Of a stretch of 64,000 nt of DNA, positions 35,929-47,018 are shown piece after piece; position 1 is the first letter of the stretch, and every line of letters begins with the position of its first letter. The position numbers and the translations under genes were made by a program. The notes under the pieces were generated by a model that saw only the letters and a list, made by a program, of their open reading frames with translations, was not told the origin of the DNA and searched no databases. Source of the stretch: Mixta theicola (GTDB lineage: Bacteria; Pseudomonadota; Gammaproteobacteria; Enterobacterales; Enterobacteriaceae); the NCBI RefSeq assembly GCF_002895925.1, contig NZ_NWUO01000007.1, positions 1 through 64,000 of the forward strand, written 5' to 3'.

Positions 35929-38391
35929 ATGCGAGTGCTGAAATTCGGCGGAACATCAGTGGCAAATGCGGAACGTTTTCTGCGGGTTGCCGATATACTT
36001 GAAAGCAACGCGAAGCAGGGACAGGTTGCAACCGTGCTTTCCGCCCCGGCCAAAATCACTAACCACCTGGTGGCGATGATTGAAAAAACCATCAGCGGTC
36101 AGGATGCCTTGCCGAATATCAGCGATGCAGAACAGATTTTTGCCGCGCTGCTGCAGGGACTGCAGGCTGCGCAGCCTGGCTTTGCCTGGGATCGGCTGCA
36201 GGCGCTGGTTGATAACGAATTTGCCCAGCTGAAGCAGATGCTGCACGGCATCAGTCTGCTGGGGCAGTGTCCGGACAGCGTTAACGCTGCGATTATCTGC
36301 CGGGGAGAAAAGCTTTCCATCGCCATGATGGAGGCGCTGCTGCAGGCGCGCGGGCATCGCGTCAGCGTTATCGATCCGGTCAGCATGCTGCTGGCGCATG
36401 GTCATTATCTGGAATCCACGGTTGATATTGCTGAGTCTACGCGCCGCATAGCCGCCAGCCATATTCCTGCCGATAACATAATTTTAATGGCCGGCTTTAC
36501 CGCCGGTAATGAGCGCGGCGAGCTGGTGGTGCTGGGCCGCAATGGCTCCGACTACTCCGCGGCGGTGCTGGCCGCGTGCCTGCGTGCCGACTGTTGTGAG
36601 ATCTGGACGGATGTCGATGGCGTTTATACCTGCGATCCGCGTCAGGTGCCGGATGCCCGCCTGCTAAAATCGATGTCTTATCAGGAAGCGATGGAGCTTT
36701 CTTACTTCGGCGCCAAGGTGCTTCATCCCCGCACCATCGCTCCCATCGCCCAGTTCCAGATCCCCTGTCTGATTAAAAATACCGCTAACCCACAGGCGCC
36801 AGGCACGTTGATCGGCGGCGACGCCAGCGATGATGCTAACCCGGTTAAAGGCATCACTAACCTGAATAATATGGCGATGTTTAACGTCTCCGGGCCGGGA
36901 ATGAAAGGCATGGTCGGGATGGCGGCCCGCGTATTTGCCGCCATGTCGCGAGCGGGCATCTCCGTAGTACTGATTACCCAATCCTCTTCTGAATACAGCA
37001 TCAGTTTCTGCGTGCCGCAGGGCGAACAGGCGCGGGCCCGACGAGTTCTGGAGGATGAATTCTATCTGGAATTGAAAGATGGCCTGCTTGAGCCGCTGGA
37101 TGTGATGGAGCAGCTGGCGATTGTCTCCGTTGTTGGTGACAACATGCGTACCCAGCGCGGTATTTCAGCGAAGTTCTTTGCGGCGCTGGCGCGGGCCAAT
37201 ATCAATATCGTTGCGATTGCTCAGGGCTCGTCGGAACGCTCAATCTCCGTGGTGGTCAATAACGATGAGGTGACCACTGCGGTGCGCGTGGTTCATCAAA
37301 TGCTGTTCAATACCGATCAGGTGATTGAAGTGTTTGTTGTTGGCGTCGGCGGCGTCGGCAGCGCGTTGCTGGAGCAGCTGCATCGTCAGCAGGCGTGGCT
37401 GAAAAACAAGCATATCGACCTGCGCGTATGCGGGATCGCTAATTCCAAAGCGTTGTTGACCAACGTGCATGGTATCGATCTGAGCAACTGGAAAAGCGCG
37501 CTGTCTGAGGCAAACGAGCCGTTTAAGCTGGACCGCCTGCTGCGTCTGGTAAAAGAGTATCACCTGCTGAACCCGGTAATTGTTGACTGTACCTCAAGCC
37601 AGGCGGTTGCCGATCAGTATGCTGATTTTCTGGCGGATGGTTTCCATGTGGTGACGCCGAATAAAAAGGCCAACACCTCTTCCTGGAATTATTATCAGCA
37701 GCTGCGCACGGCAGCCGCCAAATCGCGCCGCAAGTTCCTTTACGATACCAACGTTGGCGCAGGCCTGCCGGTGATTGAAAACCTGCAAAACCTACTGAAC
37801 GCGGGCGATGAGTTAATCAGCTTCTCTGGCATCCTGTCCGGATCGCTCTCCTTTATTTTCGGCAAGCTGGATGAGGGGATGCCGCTTTCCGAAGCCACGA
37901 AGCTGGCGCGTGAAATGGGCTTTACCGAGCCGGATCCGCGTGACGATCTTTCCGGGATGGATGTGGCGCGTAAGCTGCTGATTCTGGCGCGTGAGGCTGG
38001 TTATCAGCTGGAGCTGAGTGATATTGCCATTGAAACGGTGCTGCCTGCGGAATTCACGGCGCTGGCTGACGTTGAGACCTTTATGCAGCGTCTGCCTGAG
38101 CTGGATAAGACCTTTGCCGATCGGGTTGCGCAGGCGCGCGAGGCCGGTAAGGTGCTGCGCTTTGTCGGCGCGATTGAAGAGGGCGGCCGCTGTTGCGTGA
38201 AGCTCGACGCGGTAGATGGCAACGATCCGTTGTATAAAGTGAAAAACGGTGAGAATGCGCTGGCGTTTTACAGCCGCTACTACCAGCCGATTCCGCTGGT
38301 GCTGCGCGGCTACGGGGCCGGTAACGATGTCACCGCCGCGGGCGTATTTGCTGACTTGCTGCGCACCCTGTCATGGAAGTTAGGAGTTTAA
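35929..38391 (+). CDS. thrA: Bifunctional aspartokinase I / homoserine dehydrogenase I
   Basis: An 820-residue bifunctional enzyme catalysing the first and third steps of threonine synthesis from aspartate. Aspartokinase: [13 protein letters not shown] at residues 5-17 and the regulatory ACT pair (~315-460, [20 protein letters not shown]). Homoserine dehydrogenase: NAD-binding [12 protein letters not shown] near 470, PNKKANTS near 580 and the catalytic region [18 protein letters not shown] near 664. Threonine feedback is expected at the ACT domains. AGGAG stands before the ATG. First structural gene of thrABC. Confidence 0.97.
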   Translation: MRVLKFGGTSVANAERFLRVADILESNAKQGQVATVLSAPAKITNHLVAMIEKTISGQDALPNISDAEQIFAALLQGLQAAQPGFAWDRLQALVDNEFAQLKQMLHGISLLGQCPDSVNAAIICRGEKLSIAMMEALLQARGHRVSVIDPVSMLLAHGHYLESTVDIAESTRRIAASHIPADNIILMAGFTAGNERGELVVLGRNGSDYSAAVLAACLRADCCEIWTDVDGVYTCDPRQVPDARLLKSMSYQEAMELSYFGAKVLHPRTIAPIAQFQIPCLIKNTANPQAPGTLIGGDASDDANPVKGITNLNNMAMFNVSGPGMKGMVGMAARVFAAMSRAGISVVLITQSSSEYSISFCVPQGEQARARRVLEDEFYLELKDGLLEPLDVMEQLAIVSVVGDNMRTQRGISAKFFAALARANINIVAIAQGSSERSISVVVNNDEVTTAVRVVHQMLFNTDQVIEVFVVGVGGVGSALLEQLHRQQAWLKNKHIDLRVCGIANSKALLTNVHGIDLSNWKSALSEANEPFKLDRLLRLVKEYHLLNPVIVDCTSSQAVADQYADFLADGFHVVTPNKKANTSSWNYYQQLRTAAAKSRRKFLYDTNVGAGLPVIENLQNLLNAGDELISFSGILSGSLSFIFGKLDEGMPLSEATKLAREMGFTEPDPRDDLSGMDVARKLLILAREAGYQLELSDIAIETVLPAEFTALADVETFMQRLPELDKTFADRVAQAREAGKVLRFVGAIEEGGRCCVKLDAVDGNDPLYKVKNGENALAFYSRYYQPIPLVLRGYGAGNDVTAAGVFADLLRTLSWKLGV

Positions 38392-38393
38392 AC

Positions 38394-39323
38394 ATGGTAA
38401 AAATTTATGCCCCGGCCTCAATTGGCAACGTCAGCGTCGGCTTCGATGTGCTGGGCGCGGCGGTATCGCCGGTGGATGGTTCCCTGCTGGGCGACTGCGT
38501 TACCGTTGAGGCAGCCGATGCGTTCAGCCTGATTAATCAGGGGCGCTTTGTCAGCAAACTGCCTGCCGATCCGCAGGAGAATATCGTTTATCAGTGCTGG
38601 CAACGCTTTTGCGAAGCGACAGGGAAAACCGTCCCGGTGCGCATGACGCTGGAGAAAAACATGCCCATCGGCTCCGGGCTTGGCTCCAGCGCCTGTTCCG
38701 TCGTGGCGGGGCTGATGGCGATGAATGAATTCTGCGGCAGACCGCTGGACGACACGCAGCTGCTGACGCTGATGGGCGAGCTGGAAGGGCGCATCTCCGG
38801 CAGCGTACATTACGATAACGTCGCGCCTTGTTTTCTGGGCGGCCTGCAGCTGATGCTGGAAGAGAACGGGATTATTAGTCAGGCGGTGCCCTGTTTTGAT
38901 GACTGGCTGTGGGTGATGGCCTATCCGGGAATTAAGGTGTCTACCGCCGAGGCGCGGGCGATCCTGCCGGCGCAGTACCGTAAAGAAGATTGTATTAAGC
39001 ACGGGCGCTATCTGGCTGGCTTTATTCACGCCTGTCATACCGCTCAGCCACAGCTGGCGGCGAAGCTGATGCGCGATGTTATCGCCGAACCTTACCGTAC
39101 GAAACTTCTGCCCGGCTTTGCCGCGGCGCGTCAGGCCGCGCAGGATATTGGCGCGCTGGCCTGTGGTATTTCCGGATCTGGCCCGACGCTGTTCGCCGTT
39201 TGTGATAATCAGGATACGGCGCAGCGCATGGCGGACTGGCTGCAGCAAAACTATCTGCAAAATGATGAAGGCTTCGTCCATATTTGCCGTGCCGATACGG
39301 CGGGCGCACGAAAACTGGGATAA
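38394..39323 (+). CDS. thrB: Homoserine kinase
   Basis: A 309-residue GHMP kinase that phosphorylates homoserine. The ATP-binding motif [16 protein letters not shown] lies near residue 90, and the C-terminal [11 protein letters not shown] motif near 262. The ATG lies 2 nt after the thrA stop with TTAGGAGT in front; an alternative frame extension overlapping thrA was rejected. Start [18 protein letters not shown] is the family standard. Confidence 0.97.
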   Translation: MVKIYAPASIGNVSVGFDVLGAAVSPVDGSLLGDCVTVEAADAFSLINQGRFVSKLPADPQENIVYQCWQRFCEATGKTVPVRMTLEKNMPIGSGLGSSACSVVAGLMAMNEFCGRPLDDTQLLTLMGELEGRISGSVHYDNVAPCFLGGLQLMLEENGIISQAVPCFDDWLWVMAYPGIKVSTAEARAILPAQYRKEDCIKHGRYLAGFIHACHTAQPQLAAKLMRDVIAEPYRTKLLPGFAAARQAAQDIGALACGISGSGPTLFAVCDNQDTAQRMADWLQQNYLQNDEGFVHICRADTAGARKLG

Positions 39324-39326
39324 CGT

Positions 39327-40613
39327 ATGAAACTCTACAATCTGAAGGACCACAACGAACAGGTAAGCTTTGCGCAGGCGGTGAAGCAGGGGCTGGGCTC
39401 ACAGCAGGGGCTGTTCTTTCCGCTGGAGCTGCCTGAGTTTGATCTGAGCGATATTGATGCCATGCTGGAGATGGACTTCGTCACCCGCAGCAGCAAAATC
39501 CTCTCCGCTTATATCGGTGATGAGGTTGCGCCGCAACAGCTGGCGGAGCGCGTTAAGGCCGCTTTCGCGTTTCCTGCGCCGGTTGCGCCGGTCACGGAAG
39601 ATATCGCCTGCCTGGAACTGTTTCACGGTCCGACGTTAGCGTTTAAAGACTTCGGCGGCCGCTTTATGGCCCAGATGCTCTCTTATATCAGCGGCGCGGA
39701 TGAGGAGATCACCATCCTGACCGCGACCTCTGGCGATACCGGCGCGGCGGTGGCTCATGCATTTTACGGCATGGAAAATGTGCGCGTGGTTATTCTCTAT
39801 CCGCAGGGCAAAATCAGCCCGCTGCAGGAGAAGCTGTTCTGTACGCTGGGCGGCAATATTCACACTATCGCTATCGACGGAGATTTCGACGCCTGTCAGG
39901 CGCTGGTGAAGCAGGCGTTTGATGATGAGGCGCTAAAAAAAGCCATTGGCCTGAATTCCGCTAATTCGATCAATATCAGCCGTCTGCTGGCGCAGATCTG
40001 CTACTACTTCGAGGCGGTGGCGCAGCTGTCGCAGGAAAAACGCAATCAGCTGGTGATTTCCGTGCCCAGCGGTAACTTTGGCGATCTGACGGCGGGCCTG
40101 CTGGCGAAATCGTTGGGGCTGCCGGTAAAACGCTTTATTGCCGCCACCAACCAGAACGATACCGTGCCGCGTTTTCTCTCCAGCGGCGCATGGCAGCCGA
40201 ATACTACCGTCGCCACGCTCTCCAACGCGATGGATGTCAGCCAGCCGAATAACTGGCCGCGCGTGGAAGAGCTGTTCCGCCGTAAAACCTGGCGTTTAAA
40301 CGAGCTGGGTTTTGGCGCAGTCGATGATGAAACGACCCGCAGCACGATGCGAGAGCTGGCGCAGCTGGGCTATATTTCTGAGCCGCATGCCGCCATCGCT
40401 TACCGTATGCTGCGCGATCAGCTGCAGCCGGGCGAATTTGGTCTGTTCCTTGGCACCGCGCATCCGGCAAAATTTAAAGAGAGCGTTGAAGAGATTCTGC
40501 AGCAGACGCTGCCGCTGCCGGCTGAGCTGGCGGAACGCGCCAGTCTGCCGCTGCTGTCGCATAAAATGAAGCCGGACTTTGCTGAGCTGCGGGCGTTTCT
40601 TATCCAGCTCTAA
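39327..40613 (+). CDS. thrC: Threonine synthase
   Basis: A 428-residue PLP enzyme that converts O-phosphohomoserine to threonine. The PLP lysine is in LAFKDFGGRFMAQ (residue ~107); the phosphate-binding and serine loops TATSGDTGAAVAHAF and VPSGNFGDLTAG are intact. It starts 3 nt after thrB, completing the operon. A long hairpin terminator follows. Confidence 0.97.
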   Translation: MKLYNLKDHNEQVSFAQAVKQGLGSQQGLFFPLELPEFDLSDIDAMLEMDFVTRSSKILSAYIGDEVAPQQLAERVKAAFAFPAPVAPVTEDIACLELFHGPTLAFKDFGGRFMAQMLSYISGADEEITILTATSGDTGAAVAHAFYGMENVRVVILYPQGKISPLQEKLFCTLGGNIHTIAIDGDFDACQALVKQAFDDEALKKAIGLNSANSINISRLLAQICYYFEAVAQLSQEKRNQLVISVPSGNFGDLTAGLLAKSLGLPVKRFIAATNQNDTVPRFLSSGAWQPNTTVATLSNAMDVSQPNNWPRVEELFRRKTWRLNELGFGAVDDETTRSTMRELAQLGYISEPHAAIAYRMLRDQLQPGEFGLFLGTAHPAKFKESVEEILQQTLPLPAELAERASLPLLSHKMKPDFAELRAFLIQL

Positions 40614-40625
40614 CGCATAAACTAT

Positions 40626-40696
40626 ATAAAGCCGCCCGCTGGAGAAGGCGTTACCCATCTAACGTATGGGGCCCTTCACCGGCAGGCGGCTTTTGA
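40626..40696. terminator. Long hairpin terminator between thrC and yaaA
   Basis: AAAGCCGCC (near 40628) pairs with GGCGGCTTT (near 40692). Further pairing inward includes GAAGG with CCTTC and CCCAT with ATGGG, giving an extended imperfect hairpin of about 68 nt, then TTTT. It lies between convergent genes and probably serves both. Confidence 0.75.
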
Positions 40697-40707
40697 CTGT
40701 CTACGGG

Positions 40708-41484
40708 TTAGGCCTGTTCGTGGCGCTTAAACACCAGTTCGTTACCGCGGCTGCTTTCTTCATCAAAGAAATAGCCGTCAAGGTTAAACTGCTTCAGCTG
40801 TTCCGCCTGCTGCAGACGATTTTTAATGATGTAGCGGCACATCAGTCCGCGCGCCTTTTTGGCATAGAAGCTGATGATTTTGAATTTGCCGTTTTTCTCA
40901 TCGAGGAAAACCGGTTTGATCAGGCGTCCGTTCAGCTTTTCCGGCTGTACCGCTTTAAAATATTCATCTGACGCCAGGTTAATCAGCAGATCGTCTCCCT
41001 GGGCTGCCAGCGCCGCATTCAACGCTCCGGTGATCGTCTCGCCCCAAAAACCGTAGAGATCTTTACCGGCCGGGTTGGCCAGTTTGGTGCCCATTTCCAG
41101 ACGATAAGGCTGCATCAAATCCAGCGGACGCAACATGCCATACAGACCTGACAGCATACGTAAATGCTGCTGAGCAAAGTCAAAATCCGCTGCGCTGAAA
41201 TTTTCCGCCTGCAGGCCGGTGTACACATCGCCTTTAAAAGCCAGAATCGCCTGACGCGCGTTTTCCGGCGTAAAATCAGGATGCCAGTCGTTAAAACGCT
41301 GCGCGTTTAACAGAGCCAGCTTATCGCTGATGCGCATCAGCGAAGCGATTTGTGCGGGCGACAGATCGCGTGCCACCGCGATCAGCTGCTGTGATTTTTC
41401 CAACAGTGCGGGTTGCGTATAGCGAAGCGTCGCCAGCGGCGTGGTGTAATCCAGCGTTTTGGCCGGCGAGATAACCATTAACAT
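40708..41484 (-). CDS. yaaA: Peroxide stress protein YaaA
   Basis: A 258-residue DUF328/UPF0246 protein that in E. coli lowers intracellular free iron during peroxide stress and is OxyR-regulated. Conserved features: [14 protein letters not shown] start, [14 protein letters not shown] near 84, [20 protein letters not shown] near 116 and a C-terminal [12 protein letters not shown] segment. In E. coli yaaX and yaaJ flank it; both are absent here. Confidence 0.95.
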   Translation of the reverse strand: MLMVISPAKTLDYTTPLATLRYTQPALLEKSQQLIAVARDLSPAQIASLMRISDKLALLNAQRFNDWHPDFTPENARQAILAFKGDVYTGLQAENFSAADFDFAQQHLRMLSGLYGMLRPLDLMQPYRLEMGTKLANPAGKDLYGFWGETITGALNAALAAQGDDLLINLASDEYFKAVQPEKLNGRLIKPVFLDEKNGKFKIISFYAKKARGLMCRYIIKNRLQQAEQLKQFNLDGYFFDEESSRGNELVFKRHEQA

Positions 41485-41552
41485 CGATATTTCCTTAGCG
41501 TAACCCGCAGGTTTTTAAACTTTGCTTAATTCTGGCCGCCGATGTTAGCAAA

Positions 41553-41598
41553 AAAGAGGCCGGGCCAGGCAAATCATTACTATTGGCCCGGCCTCTTT
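41553..41598 (-). terminator. Orphan terminator between divergent yaaA and talB
   Basis: A perfect 15-bp inverted repeat, AAAGAGGCCGGGCCA (41553-41567) with its complement at 41584-41598. Read on the minus strand it ends in six T (41550-41555), a canonical intrinsic terminator; the plus-strand side has only three T. No gene in the window ends here from the right. Confidence 0.8.
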
Positions 41599-41691
41599 GA
41601 TTCGCACCATCAGTGCATTGCGCGCCGGAATGTGCATGATATTATCGCAACAGATTTTACCCCTGACAGTTACATATCAAGAGAACCCATC

Positions 41692-42645
41692 ATGACGGAC
41701 AAACTTACTTCTTTACGTCAGCTGACTACCGTTGTTGCCGATACCGGTGACATCGCCGCGATGAAGCTGTACCAGCCGCAGGACGCTACCACCAATCCTT
41801 CTCTGATCCTTAACGCCGCGCAGATCCCTGAATATCGTAAGCTGATCGATGAAGCTATCGCCTGGGCGCGTCAGCAGAGCAGCAATAAAGAAGAACAAAT
41901 TCAGTTCGCTTCTGACAAACTGGCGGTCAATATCGGTCTGGAAATTCTGCAGCTGATCCCGGGCCGTATCTCTACCGAAGTGGACGCACGTCTTTCTTAT
42001 GATACCGAAGCGAGCATCGCGAAAGCGCGCAGCCTGATTAAACTGTATAACGATGCCGGCATCAGCAACGATCGCATCCTGATTAAACTGGCTTCGACCT
42101 GGCAGGGCATCTGCGCAGCGGAACAGCTGGAAAAAGAGGGTATCAACTGTAACCTGACGCTGCTGTTCTCTTTTGCCCAGGCGCGTGCCTGTGCTGAAGC
42201 GGGCGTTTACCTGATCTCCCCGTTTGTAGGCCGTATCCTCGACTGGTACAAAGCCAATACCGATAAGAAAGAGTATGCGTCGCACGAAGATCCGGGCGTG
42301 GTTTCCGTTAGCGAAATCTATGAGTACTACAAACAGCACGGTTACGAGACCGTAGTGATGGGTGCCAGCTTCCGCAACGTGGGCGAGATCCTGGAACTGG
42401 CAGGCTGCGACCGCCTGACGATTTCTCCGTCGCTGTTGAAAGAGCTGGCGGAAAGCGAAGGCAGCATCGAGCGCAAGCTCTCCTTCAGCGGTGAAGTTAA
42501 AGCGCGTCCGGCCAAAATGACCGAAGCGGAATTCCTCTGGCAGCACAACCAGGATCCGATGGCGGTAGATAAGCTGGCGCAGGGCATCCGTAACTTTGCG
42601 GTTGACCAGGGCAAACTGGAAAAAATGATTGCAGAACTGCTGTAA
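41692..42645 (+). CDS. talB: Transaldolase B
   Basis: A 317-residue pentose phosphate pathway enzyme moving a dihydroxyacetone unit between sugar phosphates. The Schiff-base lysine is in [12 protein letters not shown] (residue ~132); [12 protein letters not shown] near 33 and [11 protein letters not shown] near 176 are the other signatures. The frame is open back to 41542, but the start at 41692 (AAGAGAAC upstream; [15 protein letters not shown]) gives the E. coli length. Confidence 0.96.
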   Translation: MTDKLTSLRQLTTVVADTGDIAAMKLYQPQDATTNPSLILNAAQIPEYRKLIDEAIAWARQQSSNKEEQIQFASDKLAVNIGLEILQLIPGRISTEVDARLSYDTEASIAKARSLIKLYNDAGISNDRILIKLASTWQGICAAEQLEKEGINCNLTLLFSFAQARACAEAGVYLISPFVGRILDWYKANTDKKEYASHEDPGVVSVSEIYEYYKQHGYETVVMGASFRNVGEILELAGCDRLTISPSLLKELAESEGSIERKLSFSGEVKARPAKMTEAEFLWQHNQDPMAVDKLAQGIRNFAVDQGKLEKMIAELL

Positions 42646-42780
42646 TCGCCCTTCTGCCGCAGCCGGAAACAGGGCTGCGGCAGCTCACGTTAGGCATCCT
42701 TCCCCGCCCTGTAGTATTCTTGCCGCTAATCCCACACCTTAACTGCTCGCTTTGCGACAGTACTTTTTATGAATATCACT

Positions 42781-43368
42781 ATGAATACGTTACGCATTGG
42801 TCTCATTTCGGTTTCAGATCGCGCCGCCAACGGCATTTATCAGGATCAGGGCATTCCGGCGCTGGAAGCCTGGCTCTCATCCGCGCTGACCACGCCTTTT
42901 ATTATCGAAACGCGGCTGGTGCCAGATGAACAACCGCTGATTGAAGAGACGCTTTGCGAGCTGGTCGATGAGCGTTTTTGTCACCTGGTTTTAACCACCG
43001 GCGGCACAGGCCCGGCCCGACGCGACGTTACGCCGGACGCGACGCTGGCCGTAGCCGATCGGGTAATGCCGGGATTTGGCGAGCAGATGCGGCAGATCAG
43101 CCTGCAGTTTGTACCAACGGCGATCCTTTCGCGACAGGTTGGCGTGATCCGCAAGCAGTCTTTAATTCTCAACCTGCCGGGCCAGCCGAAATCGATTAAA
43201 GAGACGCTGGAAGGATTAAAAGATGAAGGCGGCAAAGTGCAGGTAGCGGGTATTTTTGCCAGCGTGCCTTATTGTATTCAGCTGCTGGAAGGCCCTTATA
43301 TCGAGACCAACCCGGAGGTCGTAGCAGCATTTCGTCCAAAAAGCGCCCGCCGTGAAACAAACTCCTGA
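42781..43368 (+). CDS. mog: Molybdopterin adenylyltransferase Mog
   Basis: 195 residues. The enzyme adenylates molybdopterin before molybdate insertion. The MPT-binding signature TTGGTGPARRDVTPDATL lies near 72, and SLILNLPGQPKSIKETL near 142. Two ATGs are in frame; 42781 (MNTLRIGLISVSDRA) equals the E. coli start and length, while 42769 would add MNIT. Neither has a strong ribosome-binding site. As in E. coli it follows talB. Confidence 0.94.
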   Translation: MNTLRIGLISVSDRAANGIYQDQGIPALEAWLSSALTTPFIIETRLVPDEQPLIEETLCELVDERFCHLVLTTGGTGPARRDVTPDATLAVADRVMPGFGEQMRQISLQFVPTAILSRQVGVIRKQSLILNLPGQPKSIKETLEGLKDEGGKVQVAGIFASVPYCIQLLEGPYIETNPEVVAAFRPKSARRETNS

Positions 43369-43420
43369 AAATCAAATATTTCAGGGATAAGATCCAGCGC
43401 GGCTGGTGTGGAGAGAAAAG

Positions 43421-43449
43421 TTGACGCTATAGTAACGTGAATTTTACAA
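43421..43449 (+). promoter_or_regulatory. Possible promoter of the MFS gene
   Basis: TTGACG (43421-43426), a 17-nt spacer and TTACAA (43444-43449), about 48 nt before the ATG at 43497. Confidence 0.35.
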
Positions 43450-43496
43450 AGGCACGTTAATCACTTTCTTTCACCTCTGGAAGCGCAAATAAAATT

Positions 43497-44797
43497 ATGG
43501 ATCAACCACAGGCTCGCCGGCTTAACCGGCAGGATTACAAGACGCTGTCGCTGGCTGCGCTCGGTGGCGCGCTCGAATTCTACGACTTTATCATCTTTGT
43601 TTTTTTCGCTGCGGTGATTGGCGAGCTGTTCTTCCCGCCCGATATTCCTGACTGGCTGCGCCAGCTGCAAACTTTTGCCATTTTTGCCGCCGGTTATCTG
43701 GCGCGCCCGCTGGGCGGCATTGTGATGGCGCACTTTGGCGATCGGGTCGGAAGAAAAAAAATGTTTAGCCTGAGTATCCTGCTGATGGCCTTGCCAACGC
43801 TGGCGATGGGCGCCTTGCCCGACTATCACGCCATCGGCCTGACGGCCCCGCTGTTGTTGCTGTTATTGCGTATTTTGCAAGGCGCGGCGATTGGCGGCGA
43901 AGTGCCGGGCGCCTGGGTATTCGTGGCGGAACATGTGCCTGAAAAGCGTGTGGGCTTCGCCTGCGGTACGTTAACCGCCGGCCTGACTGCCGGCATCCTA
44001 CTGGGTTCGCTGGTGGCCACGCTGATTAACAGTATGCTGTCGCCGGAGGCCATCGCGGCGGGCGGTTGGCGCATTCCGTTCTTTTTAGGCGGCGCCTTCG
44101 GCCTGCTGGCGATGTATCTGCGGCGCTGGCTGCATGAAACGCCGGTTTTTCAGCAAATGCAGGCGCGTAAAACGCTTGCTGATGGGTTGCCGCTGCGTAA
44201 CGTGCTGCAAAACCACAAGCGCGCGGTGATGGTTTCCATGCTGCTGACCTGGCTGCTGTCAGCCTGCATCGTGGTGGTTATTCTAATGGCGCCGAGGCTG
44301 CTGCAAAACAGTATGCGCTTCCGGCCGCGCTCACGCTGCAGGCCAATAGCGTGGCAACCGTTATGCTGCTGGCTGGCTGTATTATTGCCGGACTGCTGGC
44401 GGATCGACTGGGCGCGGCCAAAGTTTTAACCGTCGGCTGTTTGCTGCTGGCGCTATGCAGCTGGATTTTTTTTACCCATGCCGCCCGCTCTGTCACGGCG
44501 CTGTTTATGACCTATGCGCTGGCGGGATTAAGCGTCGGCGTGGTCGGCATCGTGCCTTTTGTTATGGTGCGCGCTTTCCCGGCGGCGATACGCTTTACCG
44601 GCATCTCTTTCTCTTACAATCTCGCCTACGCCATTTTTGGCGGACTGACGCCCGTTTGCGTCACGCTGTTAATGAAGCTCTCGCCGCTGGCCCCCGCCTG
44701 GTATGTGCTGGCGCTGGCGCTGATCGGCATTCTGACCGGGCTATGGCTGGGCTGGGCCGGGCGACGCGACAATATTCTGCAGCAGGTGAACGCCTGA
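43497..44797 (+). pseudogene. MFS transporter of the metabolite:H+ symporter (KgtP/ProP-like) group, interrupted by a one-base deletion
   Basis: Residues 1-~270 have the MHS pattern: ALGGALEFYDFIIFVFFAAV, the loop motif GDRVGRKKMF, and the helices of the first half. After the A-run at 44305-44308 the frame changes and stops at 44429; the second half continues intact in the next frame (LLAGCIIAGLLADRLGAAKV ... ILQQVNA) to 44797. Restoring one A (CAAAACAG to CAAAAACAG) gives a continuous 433-residue, 12-helix transporter. Either a recent frameshift or an assembly error. It occupies the place of E. coli satP between mog and dnaK. Substrate unknown, probably a carboxylate or compatible solute. 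Confidence 0.88.
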
Positions 44798-44857
44798 TAC
44801 GCATGGATAAAACCGCCGCCGCCATCGCGCCGCTAAAAAATTTTTTTTTACTTAACC

Positions 44858-44885
44858 CTTGATGCGCTGCGAAGCGGCCCCATTT
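44858..44885 (+). promoter_or_regulatory. Sigma-32 heat-shock promoter of dnaKJ
   Basis: CTTGATG (44858-44864), 13 nt, then CCCCATTT (44878-44885): an almost ideal RpoH promoter. The predicted start lies about 115 nt before the dnaK ATG, similar to dnaK P1 of E. coli. Confidence 0.85.
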
Positions 44886-45006
44886 TGAAGTCATCCAGCG
44901 TTGTGAAGCGCAAAGAGCGCAGGCGGACAGTTGTAAATAAACAAATCGTCCGCATTATCTGATTCACAACCCTAATTGAGACCGTTTTTAAGTAGGAGAC
45001 GTTTAG

Positions 45007-46911
45007 ATGGGTAAGATTATTGGTATTGACCTCGGTACAACCAACTCATGTGTTGCGATTATGGATGGCACCAAAGCACGCGTGCTGGAAAATGCCGAAG
45101 GCGATCGCACCACGCCGTCAATTATTGCATATACCCAGGATGGTGAAACGCTGGTCGGTCAGCCTGCTAAACGTCAGGCCGTGACTAACCCGCAGAACAC
45201 GCTGTTTGCAATCAAACGCCTGATTGGTCGCCGTTTCCAGGACGAAGAAGTACAGCGTGACATTAAAATCATGCCTTACAAAATCATGCAGTCCGACAAT
45301 GGCGATGCATGGCTGGACGTAAAAGGCCAGAAAATGGCGCCGCCGCAGATTTCTGCGGAAGTGCTGAAAAAAATGAAGAAAACGGCGGAAGATTACCTGG
45401 GCGAACCGGTAACTGAAGCAGTTATCACCGTACCGGCCTACTTTAACGATGCACAGCGTCAGGCAACGAAAGACGCAGGCCGTATCGCGGGTCTGGAAGT
45501 AAAACGTATCATCAACGAACCGACCGCAGCTGCGCTGGCTTACGGTCTGGATAAAGGCCAGGGCAACCGTACTATCGCGGTTTACGACCTTGGTGGCGGT
45601 ACTTTCGATATTTCTATTATCGAAATTGATGAAGTCGATGGCGAAAAAACCTTCGAAGTTCTGGCAACCAACGGTGATACCCACTTGGGTGGTGAAGACT
45701 TCGACAGCCGTCTGATTAACTACCTGGTAGCTGAGTTTAAGAAAGATCAGGGCATCGATCTGCATAACGATCCGTTGGCCATGCAGCGTCTGAAAGAAGC
45801 CGCTGAGAAAGCGAAAATCGAGCTTTCATCTGCCCAGCAGACCGACGTTAACCTGCCGTACATCACGGCGGACGCTACGGGTCCGAAACACCTGAACATC
45901 AAAGTGACCCGTGCGAAACTGGAATCACTGGTTGAAGATCTGGTTGCCCGTTCTATTGAGCCGCTGAAAGTGGCGCTGCAGGACGCTGGCCTGTCCGTAT
46001 CTGATATCAATGATGTGATTCTGGTCGGTGGTCAGACGCGTATGCCAATGGTGCAGGCGAAAGTTACCGAGTTCTTTGGTAAAGAGCCGCGTAAAGACGT
46101 TAACCCTGATGAAGCGGTCGCGGTAGGTGCTGCGGTACAGGGCGGCGTGCTGGCCGGTGACGTAAAAGACGTGCTGCTGCTGGATGTTAGCCCGCTGTCG
46201 CTGGGTATCGAAACCATGGGCGGCGTAATGACCGCTCTGATTAACAAGAACACCACCATCCCAACCAAGCACAGCCAGGTGTTCTCTACCGCGGAAGACA
46301 ACCAGTCAGCGGTAACGATCCATGTGCTGCAGGGTGAGCGTAAACGTTCAGCGGATAACAAATCGCTGGGTCAGTTTAACCTGGATGGTATCCAGCCGGC
46401 ACCGCGCGGTATGCCGCAGATCGAAGTCACCTTCGATATTGATGCTGACGGTATCCTGCACGTATCGGCGAAAGATAAGAACTCAGGTAAAGAGCAGAAG
46501 ATCACTATCAAGGCATCTTCTGGTCTGAACGAGGAAGAGATCGCGAAGATGGTACGCGACGCGGAAGCTAACGCTGAAGCCGACCGTAAATTCGAAGAGC
46601 TGGTACAGGCGCGCAACCAGGGCGACCAGATTGCCCACAGCACCCGTAAACAGCTGGACGAAGCGGGCGATAAACTCTCTGCTGACGACAAAGCGCCGAT
46701 CGAATCTGCGCTCAACGATCTGAACAGCGCGCTGAAAGGCGAAGATAAAGCTGCAATCGAAGCGAAAATCCAGGCGCTGGTAGAAGTTTCCGGCAAGCTG
46801 ATGGAGTTCGCTCAGCAGCAGGGGCAGCCAGCTGACGCCGGTGATGCTTCCGCGAAGAAAGAAGATGACGTTGTCGACGCTGAGTTCGAAGAAGTTAAAG
46901 ACAAAAAATAA
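45007..46911 (+). CDS. dnaK: Chaperone protein DnaK (Hsp70)
   Basis: 634 residues. The actin-like ATPase domain opens [20 protein letters not shown]; phosphate and adenosine motifs [15 protein letters not shown] (near 192) and [14 protein letters not shown] (near 337) are intact, as are the interdomain linker [16 protein letters not shown] (near 388) and the substrate-binding domain. The tail ends EEVKDKK like other enterobacterial DnaK. GTAGGAGACG precedes the ATG. Works with DnaJ and GrpE, and restrains sigma-32. Confidence 0.98.
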   Translation: MGKIIGIDLGTTNSCVAIMDGTKARVLENAEGDRTTPSIIAYTQDGETLVGQPAKRQAVTNPQNTLFAIKRLIGRRFQDEEVQRDIKIMPYKIMQSDNGDAWLDVKGQKMAPPQISAEVLKKMKKTAEDYLGEPVTEAVITVPAYFNDAQRQATKDAGRIAGLEVKRIINEPTAAALAYGLDKGQGNRTIAVYDLGGGTFDISIIEIDEVDGEKTFEVLATNGDTHLGGEDFDSRLINYLVAEFKKDQGIDLHNDPLAMQRLKEAAEKAKIELSSAQQTDVNLPYITADATGPKHLNIKVTRAKLESLVEDLVARSIEPLKVALQDAGLSVSDINDVILVGGQTRMPMVQAKVTEFFGKEPRKDVNPDEAVAVGAAVQGGVLAGDVKDVLLLDVSPLSLGIETMGGVMTALINKNTTIPTKHSQVFSTAEDNQSAVTIHVLQGERKRSADNKSLGQFNLDGIQPAPRGMPQIEVTFDIDADGILHVSAKDKNSGKEQKITIKASSGLNEEEIAKMVRDAEANAEADRKFEELVQARNQGDQIAHSTRKQLDEAGDKLSADDKAPIESALNDLNSALKGEDKAAIEAKIQALVEVSGKLMEFAQQQGQPADAGDASAKKEDDVVDAEFEEVKDKK

Positions 46912-46958
46912 TTGCCCTGACCGGGCGCGGCGGTTGCCCTGACAACCGCTGGTAACCA

Positions 46959-46990
46959 GCACGGGCGTAGGAGTTTCTCCACGCCCGTGC
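46959..46990 (+). promoter_or_regulatory. Strong hairpin in the dnaK-dnaJ intergenic region
   Basis: GCACGGGCGT (46959-46968) pairs with ACGCCCGTGC (46981-46990); after a bulged A the stem continues GGAG/CTCC around loop TTT. No T-run follows, so it is more likely an mRNA stability or processing element than a terminator. A small RNA (tpke11) has been reported near this spot in E. coli; I cannot say that it corresponds. Confidence 0.6.
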
Positions 46991-47018
46991 ATGCATGTTA
47001 AGGGCAGGAAATATAATA

